Source: Streptomyces sp. CB02923
GTDB lineage: Bacteria; Actinomycetota; Actinomycetes; Streptomycetales; Streptomycetaceae
NCBI RefSeq assembly: GCF_001905005.1
Contig: NZ_LWKZ01000025.1
Coordinates: 62,001 to 126,000, forward strand
DNA: 64,000 bases
Reading direction: 5' to 3'
Shown here: positions 16,656 to 24,874 of the stretch, one piece after another
How positions within the stretch are numbered: position 1 is the first letter of the stretch
Layout of the letters: the number at the start of each line of letters is the position of its first letter
Position numbers and translations under genes: made by a program
Notes under the pieces: model-generated
What the model was told of the DNA's origin: nothing
What the model saw: the letters and a program-made list of their open reading frames with translations, nothing else
Databases searched by the model: none

Positions 16656-18163
16656 GTGCCGTCAACGACGATTACCACGCCCTGCTCGCGCGGCACGAGG
16701 CCATGCGGCTGCGCCGCCGTATCCTTTCGCCGCGCCCGGAGCGCGAGGACGCCGCCCAGGAACGTCCGGCCTACGGCGGCCCGGCCGGCGGCCCCCGGGC
16801 CCTCGGCCACTCCGCGATACCGTCCGGGAACGTGCGGGGCGCCGCCGGGCAGCACCCGTCGGGGCCCGGCATCGACGCCTACGACGGCGCCGCCGACCAG
16901 CGGGTGATCACCGAGTACCTCGAACTCGTCACGCCCTTCGGCGAGCTGATCACCCACCTCTACGAAGCGATGTTCCGGCGGTGGCCCTACCTCCGCTCGC
17001 TCTTCCCCGAGTCGATGGAATTCCAGCGTGCCCATCTGGCGCGCGCTTTCTGGTACTTGATCGAGAATCTGCACCGCCCCGACGACATCGCGGAGGTGTT
17101 CGGGCGGCTCGGCCGCGACCACCGCAAGCTGGGCGTGCGTCCGGTGCACTTCGAGGCGTTCGAGGCGGCGCTGTGCGAGGCGCTGCGCCGCACGGCGGGG
17201 CCGCGCTGGGCCGAAGCCGTGGAGCAGGCGTGGGTGCGGATGCTGCGGTTCGCCGTCGCCGCCATGGTCAGCGGGGCCGAGGCCGCCCTCGCCGAACCGC
17301 CGTACTGGCAGGCCACGGTGACCGCCCACGAGCGCCGCCGCCCGGACCTCGCCGTCCTGCGGGTGCGGCCGCACGAGCCGTACCCGTACCGGGCGGGGCA
17401 GTTCGCGGCGCTGGAGTCGCCGCGGCTGCCGCAGGCGTGGCGGCAGTACTCGATCGCCTGTGCGCCCCGGTCCAACGGCGAGCTGGAGTTCCACGTACGG
17501 CAGACCTGCACGGGCGGCGTGAGCGAGGCCCTGGTGGCGCACACGCAGACCGGTGACACCCTGCGGGTCGGCCCGCCGCGCGGGTCGATGACGCTGGACG
17601 ACGAACTGGCGAGCGACCTGGTCCTGGTGGCGGCCGACACCGGCTGGGCGCCGGTGAAGGCGCTGCTGGAGGAGCTGTCCGCGCGCCGCGGCCACCGGAG
17701 CGTACGGCTGTTCCTCGGTGCGCACAGCTTCGCCGACCTGTACGACGCGGGCCCGCCGTCGGAGCTGGAGCGGGGGCGGCCCTGGCTGCGGGTGACGCCC
17801 GTGATCGGGCGGCGGCCGGAGACCGGCGGCACCTTCGGGCCGGACGCGTACGGCTACGACGCGCTCGCCGAGGCGGTGGCCGACGCCGTGACGCGGCACG
17901 GCGACTGGTCGGGGCACCTGGCGTACGTCAGCGGGCCGACCGCGGTGGTCGACGCGACCGTGGCGCGGCTGACCGCTGCCGGGGTGCCGCCGCACGACAT
18001 CCGGCACGATCCGCTCTCCGACATCCTGCGCCCGCCGTCCCGCCCCGGCGAGGCGGCCGGCGACCCGGCGGCGGGCGGGCCCGCCGTGGTGTCCCGGTCC
18101 CGGGGATCCGCGGCCGGCCGGACGACGACTACGAGCACCGCGTTCGAAGGAGCCGACTCATGA
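16652..18163 (+). CDS. Globin-flavoreductase (flavohaemoprotein-like)
   Basis: A 503-residue protein starting MSAVNDDYHALLARHEAMRL. After a low-complexity linker (about 30-85) comes a globin domain (about 88-215, with LFPESMEFQRAHLARAFWYL and a candidate proximal His in GRDHRKLGV). It is followed by an FAD domain (FAALE...RQYSIACAP) and an NAD domain (LVLVAADTGWAPVKALLEEL). Such proteins oxidise NO to nitrate or reduce O2 with NAD(P)H in the cytosol. The C-terminus is extended by about 45 disordered residues. It is translationally coupled to the small ORF upstream and to the haem-pathway gene downstream (ATGA at 18160). Possible control by the divergent DevR-like regulator is inferred from position. 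Confidence 0.88.
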   Translation: MSAVNDDYHALLARHEAMRLRRRILSPRPEREDAAQERPAYGGPAGGPRALGHSAIPSGNVRGAAGQHPSGPGIDAYDGAADQRVITEYLELVTPFGELITHLYEAMFRRWPYLRSLFPESMEFQRAHLARAFWYLIENLHRPDDIAEVFGRLGRDHRKLGVRPVHFEAFEAALCEALRRTAGPRWAEAVEQAWVRMLRFAVAAMVSGAEAALAEPPYWQATVTAHERRRPDLAVLRVRPHEPYPYRAGQFAALESPRLPQAWRQYSIACAPRSNGELEFHVRQTCTGGVSEALVAHTQTGDTLRVGPPRGSMTLDDELASDLVLVAADTGWAPVKALLEELSARRGHRSVRLFLGAHSFADLYDAGPPSELERGRPWLRVTPVIGRRPETGGTFGPDAYGYDALAEAVADAVTRHGDWSGHLAYVSGPTAVVDATVARLTAAGVPPHDIRHDPLSDILRPPSRPGEAAGDPAAGGPAVVSRSRGSAAGRTTTTSTAFEGADS

Positions 18164-19791
18164 GCGTGCCGACGACCGCGACCGGTGTACGGACCGGCAC
18201 CGGAACGCATCCCGCCGGAATCAATCACGGGACCACAACGCATCCCGGGACCGCGACCGGCCCCGCCACCACCTCCCCCCGGACCACCGCGACCGGCCCC
18301 GTGCTCGCGCGGCACATCGTCGTCATCGGCGGCGGCATCGCCGGGCTCGCCGCCGCCCACCGGCTCACCGGCGCCGGGCTGCGCGTGACGTTGCTGGAGT
18401 CCACCGGCCGGATCGGCGGCAAGCTCCGCTCGGGCGACATCGCCGGGACGCCCGTCGACCTGGGCGCCGAGGCGTTGCGGGTGCCCCGCCCGGAAGCGGT
18501 CGACCTGGCGCGGGAGGTCGGGCTCGGCAGCCGGCTGCGCGTCCCGGCCGCGACGGACGCCGCGCTGTGGACGCGGGGCGCGCTGCGGCCGATCCCCAGC
18601 TGCCGCGGGCGGGACGTTCTCGGCAGGGCCCGTACGGCCGACACGTACGAGGTGTCGCTGCGGGCCGCCGTACCGCAGCTCTTCGAGGCGGCGCGGTACG
18701 ACGGTGCGCTGCTCACCGGCGTACGGAAGGTGCGGCGGCGGACGGCCGAGCAGCAGCGGCGCGCCGCCGAGGAACGGCAGGCGGCGGAGCGGCGCCGGAT
18801 CGCGGAGGAACGGCGGATCGCGGAGCAGCGGCGCATCGCCGACCGGCCGGGGGCCGCCGACCAGCCGGGGCCCGGCGGCCGGGCGCGGTCCGGGCCGCTC
18901 ATTCCCCGCCCCCGTTCCGGGTTCACCCGGCCGGGTGCGGGCGCGGGCTGCGCCGGGCCGGACGTCGCCGACGCGCTCTCCGGCGGGTCCGGTGCCGCCC
19001 GTACGATTCCGGACCTGTCCCGCGGCGGCCCCGACTACCTGGGCCTGGACGGGGGCGCGGGCACCCTGGCGGGCGCCGTGGCCGACGCCGTACGCGCCGC
19101 CGGCGGCGAGATCCTGCGCAACACCCCGGCTCTGGCGCTGACCCGCGGCCCGTACGGCTGGGAAGTGCGGACGGCGGCCCGCACCCTGCTGTGCGACGGT
19201 CTGGTCCTCGCGACCCCGGCCTGGACGGCGGCCACCCTGCTCGCCGCCGAGGCGCCGTTCGCCGCGGCCGAGCTGTCCGAGGTCGCCTACGCGTCGATGG
19301 CCCTCGTCACGCTGGCGTTCCGGCGCTCGCACCTGGAGGGGCTGACGGCGTTCGACGGCCGGTGCGGCTTCCTGGTGCCGCCGGGGGACGGGCACACCAT
19401 CAAGGCGTCCACGTTCCTGACCCGTAAGTGGGACTGGCTGTCGGAGCGGGCCCGGGACCTGTTCGTGCTGCGGACGTCCATCGGCCGGTACGGGCAGGAG
19501 GAGGTCCTCTACCTGGACGACGCCGACCTGGTGAGCGCCGCGCTGCGCGACCTGGGCGAGGCCACCGGGCTGACCGCGCGGCCGGTGGCGACGGATGTGA
19601 CCCGGTGGATCGGCGGACTGCCGCACTACGCGGTCGGGCACCCGGCGCGCGTGACGCGGGTACGCAACGGGCTGTCCGCGCTGCCGGGGCTGCGGCTGTG
19701 CGGCGCGGCGTACGACGGCGTGGGCGTCGCCGACTGCGTGGCGAGCGGGCAGCGCGCGGCCGACGAGATCATCGCGGCGGCCGGGGCCTGA
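18160..19791 (+). CDS. Protoporphyrinogen/coproporphyrinogen oxidase-like FAD enzyme
   Basis: A 543-residue protein. After a Thr/Gly-rich N-terminal 45 residues comes the dinucleotide fold HIVVIGGGIAGLAAAHRL and ESTGRIGGKLRSG. The C-terminal signature LRLCGAAYDGVGVADCVASG matches the HemY/HemG (CgoX) family, which oxidises porphyrinogens in haem synthesis using FAD. Unusually, about 110 residues are inserted near 190-300. The insert starts with an Arg/Glu/Gln-rich repetitive helix (RRIAEERRIAEQRRIAD) and continues with Gly/Pro/Arg. No hemQ or hemE is adjacent, so this may be a paralogue dedicated to the neighbouring haemoproteins. It is coupled to the globin-reductase by an ATGA overlap. Confidence 0.85.
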   Translation: MSVPTTATGVRTGTGTHPAGINHGTTTHPGTATGPATTSPRTTATGPVLARHIVVIGGGIAGLAAAHRLTGAGLRVTLLESTGRIGGKLRSGDIAGTPVDLGAEALRVPRPEAVDLAREVGLGSRLRVPAATDAALWTRGALRPIPSCRGRDVLGRARTADTYEVSLRAAVPQLFEAARYDGALLTGVRKVRRRTAEQQRRAAEERQAAERRRIAEERRIAEQRRIADRPGAADQPGPGGRARSGPLIPRPRSGFTRPGAGAGCAGPDVADALSGGSGAARTIPDLSRGGPDYLGLDGGAGTLAGAVADAVRAAGGEILRNTPALALTRGPYGWEVRTAARTLLCDGLVLATPAWTAATLLAAEAPFAAAELSEVAYASMALVTLAFRRSHLEGLTAFDGRCGFLVPPGDGHTIKASTFLTRKWDWLSERARDLFVLRTSIGRYGQEEVLYLDDADLVSAALRDLGEATGLTARPVATDVTRWIGGLPHYAVGHPARVTRVRNGLSALPGLRLCGAAYDGVGVADCVASGQRAADEIIAAAGA

Positions 19792-20132
19792 GGGAGCCGC
19801 CCCGGACCTGAGGGCGCCAGCCGGGGCCTGAGAACGCTGATCGGGGCATTGTTGGTGGAGGTGTCGGCAGGCGCGTAGGTGCACGCCTCGGCGCGCGAGT
19901 ACGTGCCCCGGCCCCCGCACCCCCGTCGCACGCTCGCGCGCGGCCGGTGCACACCGTGAGCCGACACCTCTGCCGCCCCAAGTGCCTCGCCTGATACGAC
20001 GTCAATCGGCCGCGTTCCATGCCAAAATGAGCCGCGTGGAGTCGCCGCGGCGCGCTCCTGGTGTGCCGGGAAGTCTGGTCGGCGGTCGATTCTCGACGTG
20101 CGAGCGGGTCCGGGTGCCCGGGGCAGGTGGCC
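19792..20132. other. Intergenic region with distant 11-bp inverted repeat
   Basis: No convincing gene. Arms gaggtgtcggc (19858-19868) and gccgacacctc (19960-19970) are perfect complements 91 bases apart and enclose GC-rich sequence that could fold. The 3' part is AT-richer (around 19990-20040) and may hold the promoter of the next gene. Confidence 0.45.
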
Positions 20133-20507
20133 ATGGCAGGCATCGATGAGACGCTGCGGGACCTGGTGGGGCTCGAAGGTGTTCTCGGCGCCTCGATCGT
20201 CGATTACTTCAGCCGCCTGACGCTCGGTGCGATCGGCGGCCCGGCCGGCCCCGACCTCGAAGTGGCGGCCCGCGGCGACACCGACGTGGTGCGCGCCAAA
20301 CTCTTCACGCTGGAACTCCTCGGCTACCGCCCCGAGCGGATCGAGGACATCCTGATCACGCTGGACAGCGAGTACCACCTCATCCGCCCCTTCACCCGGC
20401 GCATGTGCCAGGGCATCTTCGTCTACCTCGTGCTCGACCGGGCCAGCGGCGACCTGGAGGCCGCGCGGGAGAGCATGCGCAAGGTCGAGTCGGAGCTGGA
20501 CGTCTGA
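20133..20507 (+). CDS. Roadblock/LC7-like small protein
   Basis: A 124-residue protein starting MAGIDETLRDLVGLEGVLGA. The pattern ASIVDYFSRLTLGAIGG, then DVVRAKLFTLELLG and IEDILITLDSEYHLIRPF, matches small streptomycete proteins of the roadblock/MglB-like fold that often act with small GTPases or as regulators of unknown partner. No GTPase gene is nearby. The ATG at 20133 is used; the longer frame to 20061 lacks similarity. It may be read with the preceding haem/globin genes, but a 341-base gap makes a separate promoter more likely. Confidence 0.75.
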   Translation: MAGIDETLRDLVGLEGVLGASIVDYFSRLTLGAIGGPAGPDLEVAARGDTDVVRAKLFTLELLGYRPERIEDILITLDSEYHLIRPFTRRMCQGIFVYLVLDRASGDLEAARESMRKVESELDV

Positions 20508-20588
20508 GACACCCACGACGGTGCCGTAACGGTCCGCCGGGCGCGTTGTACCGCCGGAGGGCGGCGGAGGCGGAAGAGTGGGTACGCG

Positions 20589-20650
20589 CAGGACGGGCAG
20601 GACGGGCAGGACGGGCAGTACCGGCAGTACCGGCAGTACCGGCAGAGGCG
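20589..20650. repeat. Two families of 9-bp tandem repeats
   Basis: Copies of gcaggacgg (three) run directly into copies of gcagtaccg (four), a clean switch between two 9-base units. They lie between the roadblock-like gene and a membrane protein gene. Confidence 0.85.
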
Positions 20651-20729
20651 ACGGTGGCGACGGTGGAGTGCGGTGACGCCGCGCGGCTCGGTCGCACGCT
20701 GCCGGGCAGCGAGCAGGAGGAGGCGGACG

Positions 20730-21125
20730 ATGCACGTGGGGCTGCTGCGCACGGTGGGTGCGACCACGGCGGTGTACGGCCTGGCGGTCACCGCCTGGCC
20801 CGGCCTGCTGGCCAAGCCCTCCGGCCTGGCGGAAGCGGACGGCCGGGTGGCGCCGGCCACCCGCACCTCGCTGCGTCCCCTGGCCTGGCGCGACGCGGCC
20901 TGCGGCGTGGCGATGGCCCTGGCGCCGGCGGGCCCGGCGCTGCGGACCGCCGCCTGCCTGCGCGTGGCGGCGGACTTCGGCGACGCCGCGCTGCTCGGTG
21001 TGACGCTGCCGGGGCGGGCCCGGCGGCGGGCGGCGGTGGCCGTCTCGTTGGGGTGGGGGGCGTTGTCGGTAGCGGGGTTGCTGTGGCCCGCGTCCGGTGC
21101 GCGTGACCGCAGCAGGCGCGCGTAG
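20730..21125 (+). CDS. Small membrane protein
   Basis: A 131-residue protein starting MHVGLLRTVGATTAVYGLAV, with four hydrophobic stretches (about 4-22, 55-75, 78-95, 98-118) and an Arg-rich C-terminus. The ribosome binding site is good (caggaggaggcgg, about 5 bases before ATG). It resembles small DoxX-like/DUF4267-like actinobacterial membrane proteins only in layout; I do not assign a family. It lies upstream of the photolyase gene in the same direction. Confidence 0.65.
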   Translation: MHVGLLRTVGATTAVYGLAVTAWPGLLAKPSGLAEADGRVAPATRTSLRPLAWRDAACGVAMALAPAGPALRTAACLRVAADFGDAALLGVTLPGRARRRAAVAVSLGWGALSVAGLLWPASGARDRSRRA

Positions 21126-21248
21126 CCCCGTACGCCCCCTGCGGAACGTACGCCCGCTCCTCACAGCAACCCCGCTCGCTACCTACACCGCTCCCCGTCT
21201 CCCTTTCCCCTCCCCCCTCACTCCCCCACGAAGCCCGGAGCGACCCGC

Positions 21249-22634
21249 GTGACTGCTGCCTCCATCGCCCTGTTCACCTCGGACCTGCGGGTCCACGACA
21301 ACCCCGTACTGCACGCCGCCGCGAAGGGGACCGGCGGCATCGTGCCGCTGTTCGTCCTCGACGACGGCATTCGCGCCGCGGGCTTCGGCGCGCCCAACCG
21401 CTGTGCTTTCCTGGCCGATTGCCTGGCGGACCTCGACGACGCGTTGCGCGCACGCGGGGGCCGGCTCGTCGTCCGTACGGGGGACGTCGTCGAGCAGACC
21501 GCCAAGGCCGCTGCCGAGGCGAACGCGCGCGACGTGCATGTGGCGGGCGGGGTCAGCGGGTACGCGCAGCGCCGGGAGGAGCGGCTGCGGCGGGCGCTGG
21601 AGGCCGACGGGCGGCGGCTGCACGTACACGACGCGGTGGTCACCGCCCTCGCGCCGGGCGAGGTCACCCCGGCGGGCAAGGACCACTTCGCGGTCTTCAC
21701 GCCGTACTTCCGTCGCTGGCAGGCCGAACGCCATCGTGACGTGCTGCGGGCGCCCCGGAAGGTGCGGGTGCCCGAAGCGGTCGGTTCACGGCCCGTACCG
21801 CGGCGGCGTGACGTGCCCGGGGTGTCCGCCGGTCTGGCGGCGGGCGGTGAGGTGGAGGGCCGCCGCCGGATGTCCGCCTGGACGGGCAGTCCGCTCCGCC
21901 GCTACGCGCAGGGGCAGGACGACCTCGCCGGGGACGCGACGTCGCGCCTCTCCCCGCATCTGCACTTCGGTACGTTGTCGGCCATCGAACTGGTCGCCCG
22001 CGCGCGCAAGGCGGGCGGTGACGGTGACGGCGCCGAGGCCTTCGTGCGGCAGCTCGCCTGGCGGGACTTCCACCACCAGGTTCTCGCGGCCCGTCCGGCC
22101 GCGGCGCACGCCGACTACCGGGCGCGGCAGGACCTCTGGCGGCGCGACGAGGAGGAAGCCGAGGCGTGGCGTACCGGCCGCACCGGCTATCCGATCGTGG
22201 ACGCGGCGATGCGGCAGCTCGCCCATGAGGGGTGGATGCACAACCGCGCGCGGCTGCTGACCGCCAGTTTCCTGACCAAGACGCTGTATCTGGACTGGCG
22301 GCTGGGCGCGGCGCACTTCCTGTCGCTCCTGGTGGACGGCGATCTGGCCAACAATCAGCTGAACTGGCAGTGGGCGGCGGGCACCGGCACCGACACGCGC
22401 CCCAACCGCGTCCTCAATCCCCTGGCGCAGGCGAAGCGTTTCGACGCCGACGGCGCGTACGTGAGGCGCTGGGTTCCGGAGCTGGCGGACGTGCCGGGCC
22501 TGGAAGGGGGCGCGGTGCACCAGCCGTGGAAACTGACGCCTGCCGCGGCGCGGGCGGAGGTGGACTACCCGGACCCGGTGATCGACCTGGCCGACGGGCT
22601 GGCGCGGTTCAAGCGGGCCCGCGGGCTCGACTGA
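21249..22634 (+). CDS. phr: Deoxyribodipyrimidine photolyase
   Basis: A 461-residue protein from a GTG start (ASIALFTSDLRVHDNPVL). The N-terminal antenna-binding domain is followed by the FAD domain with LSPHLHFGTLSAIELV, RQLAWRDFHHQVLA, RTGYPIVDAAMRQL, GWMHNRARLLTASFLTK, GDLANNQLNWQWAAGTGTD and RVLNPLAQAKRFD. These are the signature blocks of class I CPD photolyases, which use blue light to split pyrimidine dimers. The Trp/Asn residues of the NQLNWQW block that contact FAD and the dimer are intact. Length is normal. Cryptochrome-type function cannot be excluded. Confidence 0.94.
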   Translation: MTAASIALFTSDLRVHDNPVLHAAAKGTGGIVPLFVLDDGIRAAGFGAPNRCAFLADCLADLDDALRARGGRLVVRTGDVVEQTAKAAAEANARDVHVAGGVSGYAQRREERLRRALEADGRRLHVHDAVVTALAPGEVTPAGKDHFAVFTPYFRRWQAERHRDVLRAPRKVRVPEAVGSRPVPRRRDVPGVSAGLAAGGEVEGRRRMSAWTGSPLRRYAQGQDDLAGDATSRLSPHLHFGTLSAIELVARARKAGGDGDGAEAFVRQLAWRDFHHQVLAARPAAAHADYRARQDLWRRDEEEAEAWRTGRTGYPIVDAAMRQLAHEGWMHNRARLLTASFLTKTLYLDWRLGAAHFLSLLVDGDLANNQLNWQWAAGTGTDTRPNRVLNPLAQAKRFDADGAYVRRWVPELADVPGLEGGAVHQPWKLTPAAARAEVDYPDPVIDLADGLARFKRARGLD

Positions 22635-22695
22635 GCCGGGGGCGCGGCTGGGGCGAGGGGGCGGCTGGGGCTAGGGGCGCGGCACGGTCAAGAGT

Positions 22696-22742
22696 GGCGC
22701 GGTCCGGGAACGGCTCGGTCCAGGAACGGCGCGGTCCGGGTG
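22696..22742. repeat. Three copies of an 18-bp unit (gcggtccgggaacggctc-like)
   Basis: Near-identical tandem units separate the photolyase and lectin genes; the last copy is partial. The rest of 22635-22888 shows no gene. Confidence 0.65.
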
Positions 22743-22888
22743 CCCGCGGCCGGATGCCGTCGATGTCGCTCTTGGCCGGGTATGGCGGGTGGTTCCGGTC
22801 AATCGGCCGGTGCGTGTTCTCGGGCCGGGTTCCCGTGGCTAGCCTGTGCGCCGACCTGCTCCACTCGTACGCACGAAGGAGAGCGATC

Positions 22889-23914
22889 ATGGTCGACATC
22901 CCCACCACACCCGGCATGGCCTGGGACGAGGTCTCGTCCCTGCACGGGCAGATCGTCGGCAACCCCTCCGTGGCCCCGAACGCCGACGGCCGGCTGCAGG
23001 TGTTCGCCCGCGGCAAGAACGAGCAGGCGCTGTGGACCATCTGGCAGACGCGCGACGGCGGCTGGAGCGAATGGGAGAACCTGGGCGGTTCGCTGGGCAG
23101 CGAGCCCAACGCCGTACGCGGCCAGGACGGCCGTATCTCGGTCTTCTACAAGGGCGCCGACGGGCATCTGCACCACGTACGGCAGGGCGCCATCAACGTC
23201 GGCTTCAGCCCGGACGACGTCCTCGTACGCAACATCGGCGGCGACCCGGTGCCCGGCGTCAACGCCGACGGCCGCCTGGACGTCTTCTTCCGTGGCACGG
23301 ACACCCAGCTGTGGCACGTGTACCAGCAGAACGTCGACTACGAGAGCTGGGTGGCGCCGTCCAGCCTGGCCGGCGGCGTCCAGGGCAACCCGACGGTCGC
23401 GCGGGCCGGCGACGGCAAGCTGGAGGTCTTCCACCACAGCACCAACGGCAACCTGTACGACAACCAGCAGAAGGTTCCCGACTCCAGCGACTCCTGGAGC
23501 GGGCACTTCGAACTCGTACGCAACATCGGCGGCGGCATCGAGGCCGGTCTCGACTCCGACCAGCGCATCCAGGTGTTCTTCCGCGGTACGGACACCCAGC
23601 TGTGGCACATCCAGCAGAAGGCCGGGTACGACTCCTGGTCCTCGGCGTCCAGCCTGGCCGGCGGCGTCCAGGGCACGCCCGCGCTGGCGCGCGCGGCCGA
23701 CGGGCGGCTGGTGGTCTTCCACCACAGCACCAACGGCAACCTGTACGCGGCCGAGGAAGCGAAGCTCAACGGGGTGGACTGGAGCGGCCACTTCGAAGTC
23801 GTACGCAATGTCGGCGGCGACCCGGTGATCGGCACCAACCGGGACGGCCGCCTGGAGCTGTTCTTCCGCGGCACCGACGAAGCGCTGTGGCACCGGCCGC
23901 AGAAGTTCGTCTGA
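22889..23914 (+). CDS. PLL-like beta-propeller lectin
   Basis: A 341-residue protein starting MVDIPTTPGMAWDEVSSLHG with GAAGGAGAG upstream. It is built of about seven repeats of roughly 45 residues. Each has a strand such as DGRLDVFFRGTDTQLWH followed by GG-rich loops and NPTVARAGDGKLEVFHHS. This is the layout of bacterial PLL/tachylectin-like propeller lectins that bind fucose or related sugars. There is no signal peptide, so it is cytosolic, released by lysis or exported by a non-classical route. Some repeats are nearly identical at the DNA level, pointing to recent internal duplication. Ligand unknown. Confidence 0.82.
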   Translation: MVDIPTTPGMAWDEVSSLHGQIVGNPSVAPNADGRLQVFARGKNEQALWTIWQTRDGGWSEWENLGGSLGSEPNAVRGQDGRISVFYKGADGHLHHVRQGAINVGFSPDDVLVRNIGGDPVPGVNADGRLDVFFRGTDTQLWHVYQQNVDYESWVAPSSLAGGVQGNPTVARAGDGKLEVFHHSTNGNLYDNQQKVPDSSDSWSGHFELVRNIGGGIEAGLDSDQRIQVFFRGTDTQLWHIQQKAGYDSWSSASSLAGGVQGTPALARAADGRLVVFHHSTNGNLYAAEEAKLNGVDWSGHFEVVRNVGGDPVIGTNRDGRLELFFRGTDEALWHRPQKFV

Positions 23915-23922
23915 GCGGGTGG

Positions 23923-23950
23923 GGCGGAGCCGGATGAGTCCGGCTCCGCC
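23923..23950. terminator. Bidirectional terminator between convergent genes
   Basis: Perfect 12-bp inverted repeat ggcggagccgga/tccggctccgcc with a tgag loop, between the lectin stop and the methyltransferase stop. Confidence 0.8.
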
Positions 23951-23959
23951 GCGTGTCCG

Positions 23960-24805
23960 TTACGGGCGCGTCGCTTTGAGCGAGTACATGAGCGGGACGC
24001 GGGGGCGGTCGGCGGGCAGCCGGAAATAGCCGTCGTCCCCGCGTTCCAGCGAGCCGAAACGCTGGAACATCGTCATGTCGTGCTCGTGCAGGAACTCCAG
24101 GCGCAGGCCCGTCGCGGCCAGCGCCGAGACGACGTCGCCGAGGGTGTGCTGCCACTCGACGCGGCGGTTGTTGACCGTGGGGGCCGCGAAGTCCGTGTAC
24201 GTACCCGGGCTCTCGTCCACCCAGGCGTCCCGGCTGAAGTAGTCGTGGGCGACGCGCGAGGCGCTCTCGTCGTCCAGGGCGTCGGTCAGCGGGTGGAACT
24301 CGGCGAGGTAGAGGAAGCCGCCGGGCGCGAGGAGGGAGGCGACGGTCTCGGCCCAGCGGCGGATGTCGGGGAGCCAGCAGAGCGCCCCGAGGCCGGTGTA
24401 GACGATGTCGTACGTGGCGGGGGCCGCGGCGCAGGCGGCCACGGCCCCGGCGGCGTCGTACACGTCGGCGGCGAGGAAGGTGGCGCGGTCGGGGCCGACG
24501 CCGACCTCGGCGGCCAGGTCGCGGGCGGCCTCCACCGCGGGCTCGGAGAAGTCCAGGCCGACGACGTGGGAGGCGCCGCGGTGCGCCCACGACAGGGTGT
24601 CCTGGCCGATGTGGCATTGCAGGTGCAGGAGTGTCCGGCCGGTGACGTCGCCGACCTCCGCCGCCTCGAAGTCACGGATGACGTCGCGGTCCCGGCGGAA
24701 TCCGTCCTGGTCGTAGTAGTCACTCGCGAGGTGGATGGGGACCCGCTCGTCCCACATGGCCCGGTTCGCCGCGCGCCAGTCCTCAGGTCCCTTGTGAGTC
24801 AGCAT
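23960..24805 (-). CDS. Class I SAM-dependent methyltransferase
   Basis: A 281-residue protein starting MLTHKGPEDWRAANRAMWDE. Motif I reads TLLHLQCHIGQDTLSWAHRG and is followed by VVGLDFSEPAVEAARDLA (acidic loop binding the SAM ribose), YDIVYTGLGALCWLPD and LLAPGGFLYLAEFHP. This is a Rossmann-fold small-molecule methyltransferase of the type often annotated as UbiE/BioC-like. The Gln-Cys-His in motif I is typical of a widespread subfamily with unknown substrates. It shares a 69-base divergent promoter region with the peptidase gene. Confidence 0.9.
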   Translation of the reverse strand: MLTHKGPEDWRAANRAMWDERVPIHLASDYYDQDGFRRDRDVIRDFEAAEVGDVTGRTLLHLQCHIGQDTLSWAHRGASHVVGLDFSEPAVEAARDLAAEVGVGPDRATFLAADVYDAAGAVAACAAAPATYDIVYTGLGALCWLPDIRRWAETVASLLAPGGFLYLAEFHPLTDALDDESASRVAHDYFSRDAWVDESPGTYTDFAAPTVNNRRVEWQHTLGDVVSALAATGLRLEFLHEHDMTMFQRFGSLERGDDGYFRLPADRPRVPLMYSLKATRP

Positions 24806-24874
24806 GCAGCGAAGTTATCCACAGGCTGGGGGCCGTGTCAGCGGATTTTTCCCGGGCCTGCGCAGAATGGGGCC

